Source of the DNA: CAZLGM01 sp964558875
Lineage (GTDB): Bacteria > Desulfobacterota > Desulfobulbia > Desulfobulbales > Desulfocapsaceae
Length of the DNA stretch: 16,684 nt
Direction: 5' to 3'
NCBI GenBank assembly: GCA_964558875.1
Contig: CAZLGM010000059.1
Span: 1-16,684, forward strand
Shown here: piece by piece, positions 1 through 8,323 of the stretch
Layout of the letters: every line of letters begins with the position of its first letter
How positions within the stretch are numbered: the stretch's first letter is position 1
Notes under the pieces: generated by a model
Database searches by the model: none
What the model saw: only the letters and a program-made list of their open reading frames with translations
Told to the model about the DNA's origin: nothing
Position numbers and translations under genes: made by a program

Positions 1-1
1 A

Positions 2-571
2 AAGACCCGAATCAAAGCGTCATATGATGGTACGGTGACCAGCAGAGGTGTAGATATAGGGGAGAGGGTCGTCAAATAGACAACCATCGGAACGCTTGTC
101 GGCACTGATACCCTGGAAGCCAGACTGAACATTCCTGCCCGGCTGATCAATATTCTACGAAGTACAAACCAATATCAGGCGAGCATTGAAGGACGTGAAA
201 TTACAGTCGACCTGAAAAGCGTGATACCGGCGGCCGATACCATGACCCGGACCTTCCCTGTTAAAATGGAGATTCCCAAAGACATGGGATTTATTGAAGG
301 GATGCGTGTGGATGTCAAAGTGCCGACTTTAAAAGAGCAGGAAAGTTTGATGGTGCCTCGTGACGCGGTGATCAAACGATTCGGTCAAAACGTTGTCTTT
401 GCCTCTGTTGAAGGAAAAGCCGTTATGATCCCTGTGACTGTCATTGGCTTTAAAACGGATCTTGCGGCAATCACAGGGAAAGGAATTGCAGAGAGCATGC
501 GGGTGGTGATTAAAGGCAACGAGCGAATCTTCCCCAATATGCCCATTATGGAGAAAGGGGCAGCTAAATGA
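2..571 (+). pseudogene. RND efflux membrane fusion protein (HlyD/AcrA family), 3' part, interrupted by in-frame TAG
   Basis: Partial at the left edge. This is the periplasmic adaptor that would link the inner-membrane RND pump at 568-3726 to an outer-membrane channel. Read in frame 2, the first codons give a barrel-sandwich (lipoyl-like) segment of the type IKASYDGTV...GERVVK. An amber codon follows at 77-79, and then the same frame continues without further stops to TGA at 569-571. The continuation looks like the rest of the family fold: GTLVGTDTLEARLNIP (beta-barrel), then EGMRVDVKV and LMVPRDAVIKR near the C-terminus. Family homology on both sides of the TAG shows it lies inside the gene. 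The simplest reading is a nonsense mutation or a base error; CAG to TAG is one change. The stop codon overlaps the permease start as ATGA, so the two genes were built to be co-translated. No good restart site with a ribosome binding site was seen after the stop. Family assignment is fairly sure; functional status is unknown. Confidence 0.75.
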
Positions 572-3500
572 ATGTCATTGATCTTTCCATAAAAAGACCC
601 ATCGGTGTTGCCGTCGGTGTGGTGCTTATCCTGATGTTTGGTTTTGTTGCCCTGTATCAATTGCCCTATAAGCTGACACCCAATGTTGTCCAGCCGGAAA
701 TCAGTGTGAGGACTATCTGGCCTGGTGCTACTCCCAGTGAGGTGGAACGGGATATCATCGATAAGCAGGAAGAACAGCTCAAATCGACACCGGACCTTGT
801 GGCATATGAGTCCACGGCCTCGGACAACAGAGCGGAGATAACCCTGACCTTCAAAGTTGGCACCGACATGAACAAGGCGCTGCTTGAGGTTTCCAACAAG
901 TTGAGCCAGGTTGACAGGTATCCTGAAAATGTCTTAAAACCGGTGATTGCATCAGCAGGAGCAAACGCTTCTCCTGTTATCTGGATGGGTTTTGTGACCG
1001 ATGACGGTAATCCCCGCGATATTGACACCTACCGAACCTATCTTGATAATGAGATCAAAGAGCAGTTGGAGCGGGTGACCGGGGTGGCCTCGATCTTCAT
1101 TCCCGGCGGTACCAAAGATCAGATGCATATCAAGCTCTTTCCGGAACGTCTGGCCGCCCATGGATTGACAATCGATCAGGTAGCCGGTGTTGTCCAGGCA
1201 GAAAACAGAGATACTGCCGCCGGAACGGTAGATATCGATCGTCGTACTTATCGTGTTCGGACAACAGCCCGTTTTACGTCCATTGATCAGCTCAAAGATC
1301 TTGTTCTCTTTCATGACGGCACAAGAACGGTCCATCTCGCCGATGTAGCCATTGTTGAGAGGGGCTATGAAAAGCACCGGGTCAATATTATCGTTGCCAA
1401 CAGAGAACGGATAAAAAAGGCTCTGATTTACGGAGTTCGTGTTGATCCGGGTGCCAATGTTGTTGAGACCACAAACCGGGTTGAGGATGTGGTCAAGTAT
1501 CTCAACAGCGAGGTTCTGCCCCCTCGTAAGATCAAGCTGGAGTGGTTTTACGACCAGCGTAATTACATCCATGGCGCCATTCAACTGGTGAAAAAGAATA
1601 TTGCCGTTGGTGGTGTGCTGGCTATCATTGTACTGCTGCTGTTTCTGCGATCCCTTTCATCAACTGCGGTAGTCGCACTGGCGATTCCCATCAGTATTAT
1701 TTCGACGTTCATCATCTTGAGCGCCATGGGGAGGAGCCTAAACACCATTTCCCTTGCCGGTATCTCCTTTGCCGTGGGAATGTTATTGGATAGTGCCATT
1801 GTCGTTCTAGAAAATGTCGATCGCCACCGCAATATGGGAAAACGGTTTTTCCAGGCCGCCCATGACGGGGCCATGGAGGTATGGGGAGCCTTGATTGCTT
1901 CGGCGTTGACCACAATCGCCGTTTTTCTGCCTGTTATCTTCCTGCGTTCTGAAGCGGGACAACTGTTTAAGGATATAGCGATCGCGGTCACCGCGGCGAT
2001 CTCTTTTTCACTTTTTGTGTCCATATCGGTTATTCCCATGCTGTGGACCCAGCTGATGAGATATACTTCCAAAGGGCGGCAGCAGAAAACGGTAAACAAT
2101 AACAATGAGAATTCCCGCCACCAGGGTCTGCTGGTAACGTTTGGCCGTTTTGTCAGCAAGCTGTTCATCGGGGTGGTTCAATGGGCGCTGAAGAGGGCGC
2201 TTAATCAAATCATCATCATCTCCGTGATGGGAGTGACCTCGATCGGCATCATCTATTTTCTCTTTCCAAAAATGGAGTATCTGCCCCAGGGCAACCAGAA
2301 CCTGGTGCTCAACATTCTGATTCCGCCGCCTGGCCTATCCGAAAAAGAGATGAAAGAGGTGGGGTACGGCTTGTATAACCATATGAAGCCCCATTATCAG
2401 GAAGAGGAAGTCAAAGGAGTCCCGCCCATCGATCGGACCTTTTTTGTTGCCAGCGGCGATTTTATCATCCAGGGTATGGTGTCTCAGGTTCAGCAACGGG
2501 CTGCGGAGTATATCCCTTTCATGCTGCCGGCTGTAAACAGTTTTCCCGGTATTTTCGGTCTGAGTCTGCAGCGGGGTGTCTTTGAGCAGGGAATCGGCAA
2601 GGGACGCAGCATCGATATCGATATCAGCGGTGATAACATAGAAACACTTGCTCAAATAGGCGGCATGTTGTTTGGAACTCTTCGGAAGAATATGAAAGGA
2701 GCCCAGGTCAGGCCGGTGCCGTCCATTGAGGTCCTGTTTCCCGAAGCGCAGCTGATTCCGGACCGCAGTGCACTTGCTTCGGTGGGTATGAACAGTTCAA
2801 GTTTCGGTTTTGCTGCCGATGTTCTGCTGGATGGCAGGAAAATCAGTGAGTATGTAGAAGAGGGCAAGAAATCCATTGATCTGATTCTCAAATCCCACGA
2901 CGAAAAGATCAATTCTCCCGAGGCGCTGCATATGACCCAGGTTGCCACTCCCAGGGCCGGACTGGTGCCGATCTCGGAACTGTCGAAATTGAACCATACA
3001 ACCTCGATCACCAAGATCCGTCACGTTGATGGTAAGCGGACCATCACCCTGCAGGTGACTCCGCCGGTGGATTTGACCCTTGAAGAGGCAGTTGAGTTTC
3101 TTGAGGAGAAAATCCTTAAAGGGATGCGGGAGCAAGGTATGTTTAAGGGAGCTGAAGTTAAACTGGCCGGCCAGGCGGATAAACTGGCAGAGACGGTCGG
3201 TTCGATGAAATGGAATCTTCTCTTTGCCCTTGCGATCGTCTATCTGCTGATGAGTGCTCTCTTCGGAAATTTCATCTATCCGCTGGTGATCATGTTTACC
3301 GTTCCCATGGCTGCGGCCGGTGGCTTCGTTGGCCTCAAGCTGACAAATCTCTTTGTGGCACCGCAGCCCCTGGATATTCTTACCATGCTGGGTTTTATTA
3401 TTCTGATCGGTATTGTTGTCAATAATGCAATCCTTATCGTTCATCAGACGTTGAATAATATCCGATACAACGGTATGGACCATAAGGAATCGATTATCGA

Positions 3501-3726
3501 GGCAATCCGCAGCCGGCTTCGTCCTGTTTTTATGAGTTCCATGACCTCAATTTTCGGGATGATGCCGCTTGTTCTGGTGCCCGGTCCGGGTTCCGAGTTT
3601 TATCGGGGACTCGGTTCGGTAATTACCGGTGGGCTTGGCTTGTCCATGTTCTTTACAATATTTGTTACACCGGCTCTGATGTATTTTGCTGTAAAGTTGG
3701 AGAAGGCACCTCATAAGCCAAAGTAA
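568..3726 (+). CDS. RND (AcrB/HAE-type) efflux transporter permease
   Basis: A 1052-residue inner-membrane proton-driven efflux pump that works as a trimer with the adaptor encoded just upstream. It starts MNVIDLSIKRP, the usual RND N-terminal amphipathic entry, followed by the first membrane helix. The first large periplasmic loop has the family pattern PGATPSEVERDIIDKQEEQL. The TM2-TM6 block is around residues 345-500, the second periplasmic loop follows, and TM8-TM12 lie at the C-terminus with GIVVNNAILIVHQ in the TM10 region. The TM4 proton-relay position carries D408 followed by S409 (MLLDSAIVVLEN); AcrB has two consecutive aspartates there, while many related pumps keep only the first. 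Length is normal for the family (about 1000-1050). It begins within the stop codon of the adaptor gene (ATGA, 568-571), so translation is probably coupled. The substrate cannot be told from sequence. The divalent-metal (CusA) subfamily seems less likely than a hydrophobic or drug-type pump. Confidence 0.93.
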   Translation: MNVIDLSIKRPIGVAVGVVLILMFGFVALYQLPYKLTPNVVQPEISVRTIWPGATPSEVERDIIDKQEEQLKSTPDLVAYESTASDNRAEITLTFKVGTDMNKALLEVSNKLSQVDRYPENVLKPVIASAGANASPVIWMGFVTDDGNPRDIDTYRTYLDNEIKEQLERVTGVASIFIPGGTKDQMHIKLFPERLAAHGLTIDQVAGVVQAENRDTAAGTVDIDRRTYRVRTTARFTSIDQLKDLVLFHDGTRTVHLADVAIVERGYEKHRVNIIVANRERIKKALIYGVRVDPGANVVETTNRVEDVVKYLNSEVLPPRKIKLEWFYDQRNYIHGAIQLVKKNIAVGGVLAIIVLLLFLRSLSSTAVVALAIPISIISTFIILSAMGRSLNTISLAGISFAVGMLLDSAIVVLENVDRHRNMGKRFFQAAHDGAMEVWGALIASALTTIAVFLPVIFLRSEAGQLFKDIAIAVTAAISFSLFVSISVIPMLWTQLMRYTSKGRQQKTVNNNNENSRHQGLLVTFGRFVSKLFIGVVQWALKRALNQIIIISVMGVTSIGIIYFLFPKMEYLPQGNQNLVLNILIPPPGLSEKEMKEVGYGLYNHMKPHYQEEEVKGVPPIDRTFFVASGDFIIQGMVSQVQQRAAEYIPFMLPAVNSFPGIFGLSLQRGVFEQGIGKGRSIDIDISGDNIETLAQIGGMLFGTLRKNMKGAQVRPVPSIEVLFPEAQLIPDRSALASVGMNSSSFGFAADVLLDGRKISEYVEEGKKSIDLILKSHDEKINSPEALHMTQVATPRAGLVPISELSKLNHTTSITKIRHVDGKRTITLQVTPPVDLTLEEAVEFLEEKILKGMREQGMFKGAEVKLAGQADKLAETVGSMKWNLLFALAIVYLLMSALFGNFIYPLVIMFTVPMAAAGGFVGLKLTNLFVAPQPLDILTMLGFIILIGIVVNNAILIVHQTLNNIRYNGMDHKESIIEAIRSRLRPVFMSSMTSIFGMMPLVLVPGPGSEFYRGLGSVITGGLGLSMFFTIFVTPALMYFAVKLEKAPHKPK

Positions 3727-3761
3727 ACACGTTGCCTGTGCTACAATAAAAGCCAACCGTT

Positions 3762-3791
3762 TTGCTCGTGACTGCCTGGAGTAACTATAGA
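3762..3791 (+). promoter_or_regulatory. Possible sigma70 promoter upstream of the lipoprotein/MOT1 pair
   Basis: TTGCTC at 3762-3767 and TATAGA at 3786-3791 are separated by 18 bases, in the AT-rich gap after the RND gene. A start near 3798 would give a leader of about 50 bases. The match to consensus is only fair, and read-through from the RND operon is also possible because no convincing terminator is seen in 3727-3760. Confidence 0.3.
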
Positions 3792-3849
3792 ATAATTCAG
3801 TTAATTTGTTTGTTATCTTTTCTGGTAATTCATATTGAGGAGGGTAAAG

Positions 3850-4437
3850 GTGATCAAAAAATGGATTAAAAAAAACACGGCAGGCATAAGACTTCTTCTA
3901 TTGCTTATCTCACTTGTACTCCTTTCAGGCTGTGCCAGTCCTCTGATGGTGAAGGTACAGCAGATGGGACTGCCCGACGATCAGCATGCTATGGTTGTCT
4001 TTGTCAGACCCTCTTATTTCAGTATGCCGGTACAAAAATTTGGTATATGGGATAGTGAAAACTTTGTGGGCAATTTATGGGCCGGTTCTTATATCCAGTA
4101 TGTGACAACTCCAGGTAAGCACCTGTTTCTGGCCAGTGCCGAGAACTGGTCTTATGTCATGGCCAATCTGCAGCCGGGCAAGAGATACATTATTATCGCC
4201 AACGTTTTTCCGGGAATCTGGAAGGGTCGTGTGGCCTTAGATCCTGTACGGGCTCATGATCCAACAACAGATGCCCAGATCAACGACTGGCTATACTCGT
4301 TGAGGCCGACTGCCTTTGTTGAGAGGAGCCGGCAAAGATATGTTCAGCCGAGAATACCGCTTGTGCGAGCTGCCATAGAAGAATATAACTCCGGCAATGT
4401 GCTGTTTCTGATTCTTAAAGCGGAGGATTTTCGGTAA
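3850..4437 (+). CDS. Small outer-membrane-type lipoprotein, DUF2846-like
   Basis: An uncharacterised lipoprotein of 195 residues. The start chosen is GTG at 3850 because a strong Shine-Dalgarno run AGGAGGG (3838-3844) sits five bases before it; an upstream in-frame TTG at 3835 would overlap that site. The N-terminus is positively charged (IKKWIKKN), followed by a hydrophobic stretch and a lipobox LLSGC, with the modified Cys at residue 28. The mature part has the pattern VVFVRPS...W.SENFVGNLWAGSYIQY...PGKHLFLA...LQPGKRYIII, resembling DUF2846-type lipoproteins in which a beta-rich domain carries PG(K)H and GK.Y turns. The function of that family is not established. The next gene starts 11 or 44 bases downstream on the same strand, so the two are probably co-transcribed. 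Lipoprotein status is well supported; the family name is from pattern memory. Confidence 0.85.
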   Translation: MIKKWIKKNTAGIRLLLLLISLVLLSGCASPLMVKVQQMGLPDDQHAMVVFVRPSYFSMPVQKFGIWDSENFVGNLWAGSYIQYVTTPGKHLFLASAENWSYVMANLQPGKRYIIIANVFPGIWKGRVALDPVRAHDPTTDAQINDWLYSLRPTAFVERSRQRYVQPRIPLVRAAIEEYNSGNVLFLILKAEDFR

Positions 4438-4481
4438 ACAAACCGGAAGTGACCGAGTGTTCGGTCTATGAGTATTCAATC

Positions 4482-5681
4482 ATGTCTGATCGCTTTAAAT
4501 TCAATCGCTTGGAGCTGGCCGGTTCCCTGGGGGATCTCGGTATATTATTGCCCATTTCCATAGCCATGATCCTTGTCAACGGCATGGATCCCGTTGGACT
4601 GTTTGCAAGTGTAGGGCTCTTCTATATCTTTTCCGGATTGTACTTTGGGGTAACAGTACCTGTCCAGCCGATGAAAGTGATCGGCGGCTATGCCATTGCC
4701 ACCGCGATGACCGCGCCCCAGATTCTTTCTTCCTCTCTGCTGATGGGAGTTTTTCTCCTGCTGATCGGTGCAACCGGGATTATCGATACCATAAAAAAAA
4801 TGACTCCTGTCGCGGTTGTCAGGGGTGTTCAACTGGCCACCGGGTTGATGCTGATTATCAGCGGTATTCAATTTATCATTGGTCAGTCGAATTTCCAGAT
4901 CATTCAGAAGATGGCTGAGCCGTATTTGAGCGTGCAAAGCCTTGGGCCGGTACCCATTGGTCTGGTTATCGGAGTACTTGGCGTTCTGGTTGTTCTTGCC
5001 CTTTTAGAGAGCAGGAAATATCCGGCAGGTCTGGTAGTTGTGCTTGCGGGTTGTGCTGCAGGCGTTATCCTGGGTGCCCGGCCGGAGTTAAGCTGGAGTG
5101 ATGTTGGTCTGTCTCTGCCCACAGTCATGGGATTTCCATTTCCAACAAAAGTAGATTTGACTTTCGCCTTGTTTGCCCTGGTTCTGCCACAACTACCGAT
5201 GACCCTTGGAAACGCCGTACTTGCCTACACCGATCTGTCAAAACAATATTTCGATGAACGTTCAACAAGAGTAACCAATCGAGCGGCCTGCATTAGTATG
5301 GCCTGTGCCAATTTTGTCAGCTTTTTTCTTGGCGGTATGCCGCTTTGTCATGGGGCTGGAGGACTTGCTGCTCATTATCGTTTTGGTGCCAGAACGGCTG
5401 GCTCAAATCTGATAATCGGCCTCGTTTTTCTGGTTCTTGCCCTGCTTCTTGGAAAACAGGTTGTCGAGCTGCTTTATTTGCTTCCCATGGCAATTCTCGG
5501 TGTGCTTCTGATCTTCGGTGGTGCCCAGTTGGCCTTGACTATCATGGACCTGACCAAGAGAAAGGACGTTTTTATTGCTCTGTTGATTCCGGCAATTACC
5601 TTAGCCACAAACCTTGCTGCTGGTTTTCTGGTAGGAATCGTTGTCGCCCACCTATTGAGATTTAAAAGGTTTTCCATTTGA
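4482..5681 (+). CDS. MOT1-family molybdate (sulfate-like) transporter
   Basis: A polytopic inner-membrane protein of 399 residues that is nearly all hydrophobic helices. The start is nominally ATG 4482 (MSDRFKFNRLELAGSLGDLG), which matches where the family begins. A GTG at 4449 in the same frame would add 11 residues; neither start has a strong ribosome binding site. Two signatures of the MOT1/SulP-related family are present: the ELAGSLGDLG...PVQPMK block near the N-terminus and the PLCHGAGGLAAHYRFGARTAGS block in the second half. These are the conserved motifs of plant and algal MOT1 molybdate transporters and their bacterial relatives. The STAS domain typical of long SulP sulfate transporters is absent. 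Molybdate uptake fits an anaerobe with many molybdo- or tungsto-enzymes, but sulfate cannot be excluded. It sits directly behind the lipoprotein gene. Confidence 0.88.
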   Translation: MSDRFKFNRLELAGSLGDLGILLPISIAMILVNGMDPVGLFASVGLFYIFSGLYFGVTVPVQPMKVIGGYAIATAMTAPQILSSSLLMGVFLLLIGATGIIDTIKKMTPVAVVRGVQLATGLMLIISGIQFIIGQSNFQIIQKMAEPYLSVQSLGPVPIGLVIGVLGVLVVLALLESRKYPAGLVVVLAGCAAGVILGARPELSWSDVGLSLPTVMGFPFPTKVDLTFALFALVLPQLPMTLGNAVLAYTDLSKQYFDERSTRVTNRAACISMACANFVSFFLGGMPLCHGAGGLAAHYRFGARTAGSNLIIGLVFLVLALLLGKQVVELLYLLPMAILGVLLIFGGAQLALTIMDLTKRKDVFIALLIPAITLATNLAAGFLVGIVVAHLLRFKRFSI

Positions 5682-5872
5682 CCGGCAGGCTAGACATTGA
5701 TCTGCCAAACAGCAAGAGAGTGCTTATAACATCCGGTTGCATCAGCAAAGATGATAAATGACCTCTCTCACACTCTCCTAAAACCGCAAATGAACCTAAA
5801 CATGGGCGAGTATTTTTTTGATTCTTTGCTATCATCCCTTTGTTTCATTATTTTTTAATAAAATAGCCTCTT
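5682..5872. other. Non-coding spacer between MOT1 gene and nrdJ promoter
   Basis: No ORF of note. It contains a separated inverted repeat GAGAGTG (5716-5722) / CACTCTC (5770-5776) and a weak GGCAG...CTGCC pair right after the transporter stop, without a T-tract, so no terminator can be called. Positions 5811-5870 are strongly AT-rich and lie immediately upstream of the nrdJ promoter, where they could act as an UP-element-like stretch. Confidence 0.4.
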
Positions 5873-5888
5873 GCACAATATGTTGTGC
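5873..5888. promoter_or_regulatory. NrdR box 1 (16-bp palindrome) upstream of nrdJ
   Basis: GCACAATATGTTGTGC is a palindrome with 6-bp arms (GCACAA/TTGTGC) around TATG. It matches the known NrdR box pattern acaCwAtATaTwGtgt at nearly every conserved position. NrdR is the ATP/dATP-sensing repressor of ribonucleotide reductase genes and usually binds two such boxes spaced by whole helical turns. This box lies just upstream of the -35 element of the putative nrdJ promoter. Confidence 0.75.
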
Positions 5889-5896
5889 TTTTCTTC

Positions 5897-5925
5897 TTGA
5901 GTATACCATAAATGTAGTGTATAAG
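5897..5925 (+). promoter_or_regulatory. Sigma70-like promoter of nrdJ
   Basis: TTGAGT at 5897-5902, exactly 17 bases, then TATAAG at 5920-5925. Transcription would start near 5932, giving a leader of about 105 bases before the ATG at 6038. The second NrdR-like box fills the spacer. Confidence 0.6.
5905..5920. promoter_or_regulatory. NrdR box 2 (degenerate) inside the nrdJ promoter spacer
   Basis: ACCATAAATGTAGTGT keeps the right half-site (TGTAGTGT) well and the left half less well. Its centre is 32 bp, about three helical turns, from the centre of the better box at 5873-5888, the arrangement typical of tandem NrdR boxes. It lies between the -35 and -10 elements, a good position for repression. 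Confidence 0.6.
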
Positions 5926-5937
5926 ACTTGCAGATTT

Positions 5938-5960
5938 CATGCGTTCCGCATGGGACCCAT
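5938..5960 (+). promoter_or_regulatory. Two overlapping small hairpins in the nrdJ leader
   Basis: CATGCG (5938-5943) pairs perfectly with CGCATG (5947-5952) around a TTC loop. ATGGG (5950-5954) pairs with CCCAT (5956-5960) around a single base. The two share ATG 5950-5952 and so exclude each other. They lie just after the predicted transcription start. No cobalamin-riboswitch core is recognisable. Confidence 0.3.
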
Positions 5961-6037
5961 TGCCGCTGATTAGGGTAGGAGGGGATCAGCATCACTTCCA
6001 AATATGTACTCATCTATTCCAAAAAAAGAGAGAAATC

Positions 6038-8209
6038 ATGACACCTGATTTGACCGAGCAGGTTTTGACAAAGACGGCGGAAACCGTCTTGGCGAGACGG
6101 TACTATCTGAAAGATGCAAAAGGTGAACCGATTGAAACCTGGGAAAAACTATGCAGAAGGGTTGGCAACGCGGTCGCCTCGGTTGATCAGGGTCAGGAAT
6201 GGCATGATGACTTACGGGAAGATTTTTTTCGGATTATTTATCAGATGGATTTTCTTCCCAATTCTCCCTGTTTGATGAATGCCGGTACCGAACTTGGACA
6301 GTTGTCGGCCTGTTTTGTCTTGCCGGTCGAAGATTCCATGAACGGGATTTTTACAGCAATCCGCAACGGCGCCCTTGTTCATAAAACAGGCGGTGGCACC
6401 GGTTACGCTTTCTCACGGCTTCGTTCAAAAAATGCTTCTGTTCAGTCAACCCAAGGTGTCGCTTCAGGCCCTCTCTCCTTTGCCGCGGTCTTTGATGCAG
6501 CCACCGAGACCATCAAGCAAGGTGGTAAACGCAGAGGCGCCAATATGGGTGTGCTGCGAATCGACCATCCCGATATTCTGGAATTTATTACCGCCAAGCA
6601 GGACCAGGACAAGTTCAACAATTTCAATTTCAGTGTGGCCATTACCGATTCGTTTATGGAAGCCGTTGAAAACGACCAGGAGTATGACCTGATCGAGCCG
6701 TCTACTAAAATGGTGACGGCCAGCCTGAAGGCCCGTGAGGTTTTTGAAAAGATTGTCGATCTTGCCTGGTTGAACGGTGAGCCGGGAGTCCTATTCATTG
6801 ATGCCGCCAACAGGGCAAATATGACACCGCAACTGGGCGAATTCGAAGCTACCAATCCGTGTGGAGAGCAATGGCTGCTTCCGTATGAGAGCTGCAATCT
6901 CGGTTCGGTTAATCTGGCCAATTTTATTGTCGAAGGTGAAATTGATTATGAGAGGCTGGAAGAGGTTGTCCGAATAGCTACTGTTTTTCTGGATAATGTG
7001 ATCGACTGCAACCGCTTTCCCATTCCTGAGATTGAGAAAATGACCCTGAAGACCAGGAAAATCGGCATGGGAATCATGGGGTTGCATGATATGCTGATCC
7101 AGCTTGAGGTGCCATATGGCAGCGAAGAAGGACGAAAGGTTGCATCACAGGTGATGAATTTCATCCGCGAAAAGGCGGAAGAACGCTCTGTCGAGCTGGC
7201 AGAGCAGAAGGAACCTTTTCCTGCATATAATCAGGAAATAAATGATTACCCACCCAGAAGAAACGCGGCGATCACCTCCATTCAGCCAACCGGTACCGTG
7301 TCCATGATTGGTGACTGCGCATCCGGATGCGAACCGTACTATTCCATCGTCATGGTGAAAAACGTGATGGATGGAGACCGGTTGATCATGGTGAATAAGT
7401 TCTTTGAGAAAATTGCCCGTCAGGAAGGATTTTACTCCGATGAGCTGATGAGCAGCGTCGCTGACAGCGGCACGGTTATCGGCCATGATGAAATCCCGGA
7501 AAAATGGCAGGAGGTCTTTCGAACAGCCCAGGACATATCGCCGGAAGATCATATCCGAATGCAGGGAATTCTTCAGCAGAGTGGAGTCGATTCATCGATC
7601 TCGAAAACCATTAACCTGCCCAACACAGCAACCCGTGAAGAGGTCAAACTGTCATATATTCTCGGATATCAGCTCGGCTGCAAAGGATTGACGGTATACC
7701 GCGACGGTTCAAGGGATTCACAGGTGCTCAACACCAAAGATGATGAAGAAGGGCAGAAGGAAGGCGTTGTATCCAGCAATGGTTCGGTCAAGAAAAAGCT
7801 GCCCGATATGTTGAACGCCAAACGTTATCGGCTGAAAGATCAGGATGAGAAATCGGTCTATATCATTGTCTGCTTCGATGAAGGTGAACGGCCCATGGAA
7901 GTGTTTGCCAAATTCCCATTTGACAACCGGGTCGATCTGAAAGATAAGTCGACCATGTGGACAACGACCTGTCGTCTCGTTTCTTTGGCTCTCAGGTTCA
8001 ATGTGCCGATGGACGAGATCATAAAGCAGCTTGATCGCTCAAGCGGACATATGCTTGACCTGCCGGCTCAATTGGGTAAGTTACTCAAGTCATTCATGGC
8101 GGGTACCCAGTATGGTTTTGCCTCAACCTGTCCTGAGTGTTCAGGAAAGCTTGTTTTTGAGGAGGGGTGTGAGACGTGTCATGAGTGTGGCTATTCCAAA
8201 TGCTCCTAA
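6038..8209 (+). CDS. nrdJ: Adenosylcobalamin-dependent ribonucleotide reductase, class II
   Basis: Reduces ribonucleotides to deoxyribonucleotides using a thiyl radical made from coenzyme B12, so it works with or without oxygen. ATG 6038 is chosen over an upstream in-frame ATG at 5939 because a purine-rich AAGAGAGA lies just before it and the family N-terminus begins near here; 5939 falls only a few bases after the predicted transcription start. Protein of 723 residues. Motifs in order: NSPCLMNAG and C92 (ACFVLP), GGGTGYAFSRLR, GGKRRGANMGVL, the active site NPCGE at N273-C275-E277, then C286 (CNLGSVNL) 11 residues on. In class II enzymes this spacing separates the thiyl-radical Cys from one member of the redox pair, C92 being the other. 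PTGTVSMI and CKGLTVYRDGSR follow. The C-terminus is a Cys-rich ribbon (C698, C701, C711, C714, C717, C722), probably the shuttle that re-reduces the active site. No N-terminal ATP-cone is apparent. Probably monocistronic under NrdR control. Confidence 0.96.
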   Translation: MTPDLTEQVLTKTAETVLARRYYLKDAKGEPIETWEKLCRRVGNAVASVDQGQEWHDDLREDFFRIIYQMDFLPNSPCLMNAGTELGQLSACFVLPVEDSMNGIFTAIRNGALVHKTGGGTGYAFSRLRSKNASVQSTQGVASGPLSFAAVFDAATETIKQGGKRRGANMGVLRIDHPDILEFITAKQDQDKFNNFNFSVAITDSFMEAVENDQEYDLIEPSTKMVTASLKAREVFEKIVDLAWLNGEPGVLFIDAANRANMTPQLGEFEATNPCGEQWLLPYESCNLGSVNLANFIVEGEIDYERLEEVVRIATVFLDNVIDCNRFPIPEIEKMTLKTRKIGMGIMGLHDMLIQLEVPYGSEEGRKVASQVMNFIREKAEERSVELAEQKEPFPAYNQEINDYPPRRNAAITSIQPTGTVSMIGDCASGCEPYYSIVMVKNVMDGDRLIMVNKFFEKIARQEGFYSDELMSSVADSGTVIGHDEIPEKWQEVFRTAQDISPEDHIRMQGILQQSGVDSSISKTINLPNTATREEVKLSYILGYQLGCKGLTVYRDGSRDSQVLNTKDDEEGQKEGVVSSNGSVKKKLPDMLNAKRYRLKDQDEKSVYIIVCFDEGERPMEVFAKFPFDNRVDLKDKSTMWTTTCRLVSLALRFNVPMDEIIKQLDRSSGHMLDLPAQLGKLLKSFMAGTQYGFASTCPECSGKLVFEEGCETCHECGYSKCS

Positions 8210-8211
8210 TA

Positions 8212-8323
8212 CCAAAACGTCGAGAGGCACCGCATATTTGTTTGATCAGCCCGGCCCACATAGGGGTTAGCTATAGTGAACCAGGCTGCTTAAACAAATC
8301 TACAGCACCTCTCAACGTTTTGG
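8212..8323 (-). repeat. 112-nt long imperfect hairpin (43-bp arms), possible minus-strand structured RNA
   Basis: Left arm 8212-8254 and right arm 8281-8323 are inverted copies (34 of 43 positions identical), starting CCAAAACGT and ending ACGTTTTGG. The 26-base middle pairs further (CACATAG with CTATAGTG). Most arm differences are C.A or A.C mismatches on the plus strand, which become G.U wobbles if the minus strand is transcribed: by hand count about 40 of 43 positions pair in minus-strand RNA against about 35 in plus-strand RNA. It starts two bases after the nrdJ stop. There is no T-tract on either side, so it is not a classic terminator. Confidence 0.6.

Noticed and set aside
5682..6037. 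Cobalamin riboswitch upstream of the B12-dependent reductase
   Set aside because: No B12-box-like core and no multi-stem architecture could be found; the likely leader is only about 105 bases. The NrdR boxes explain regulation better.
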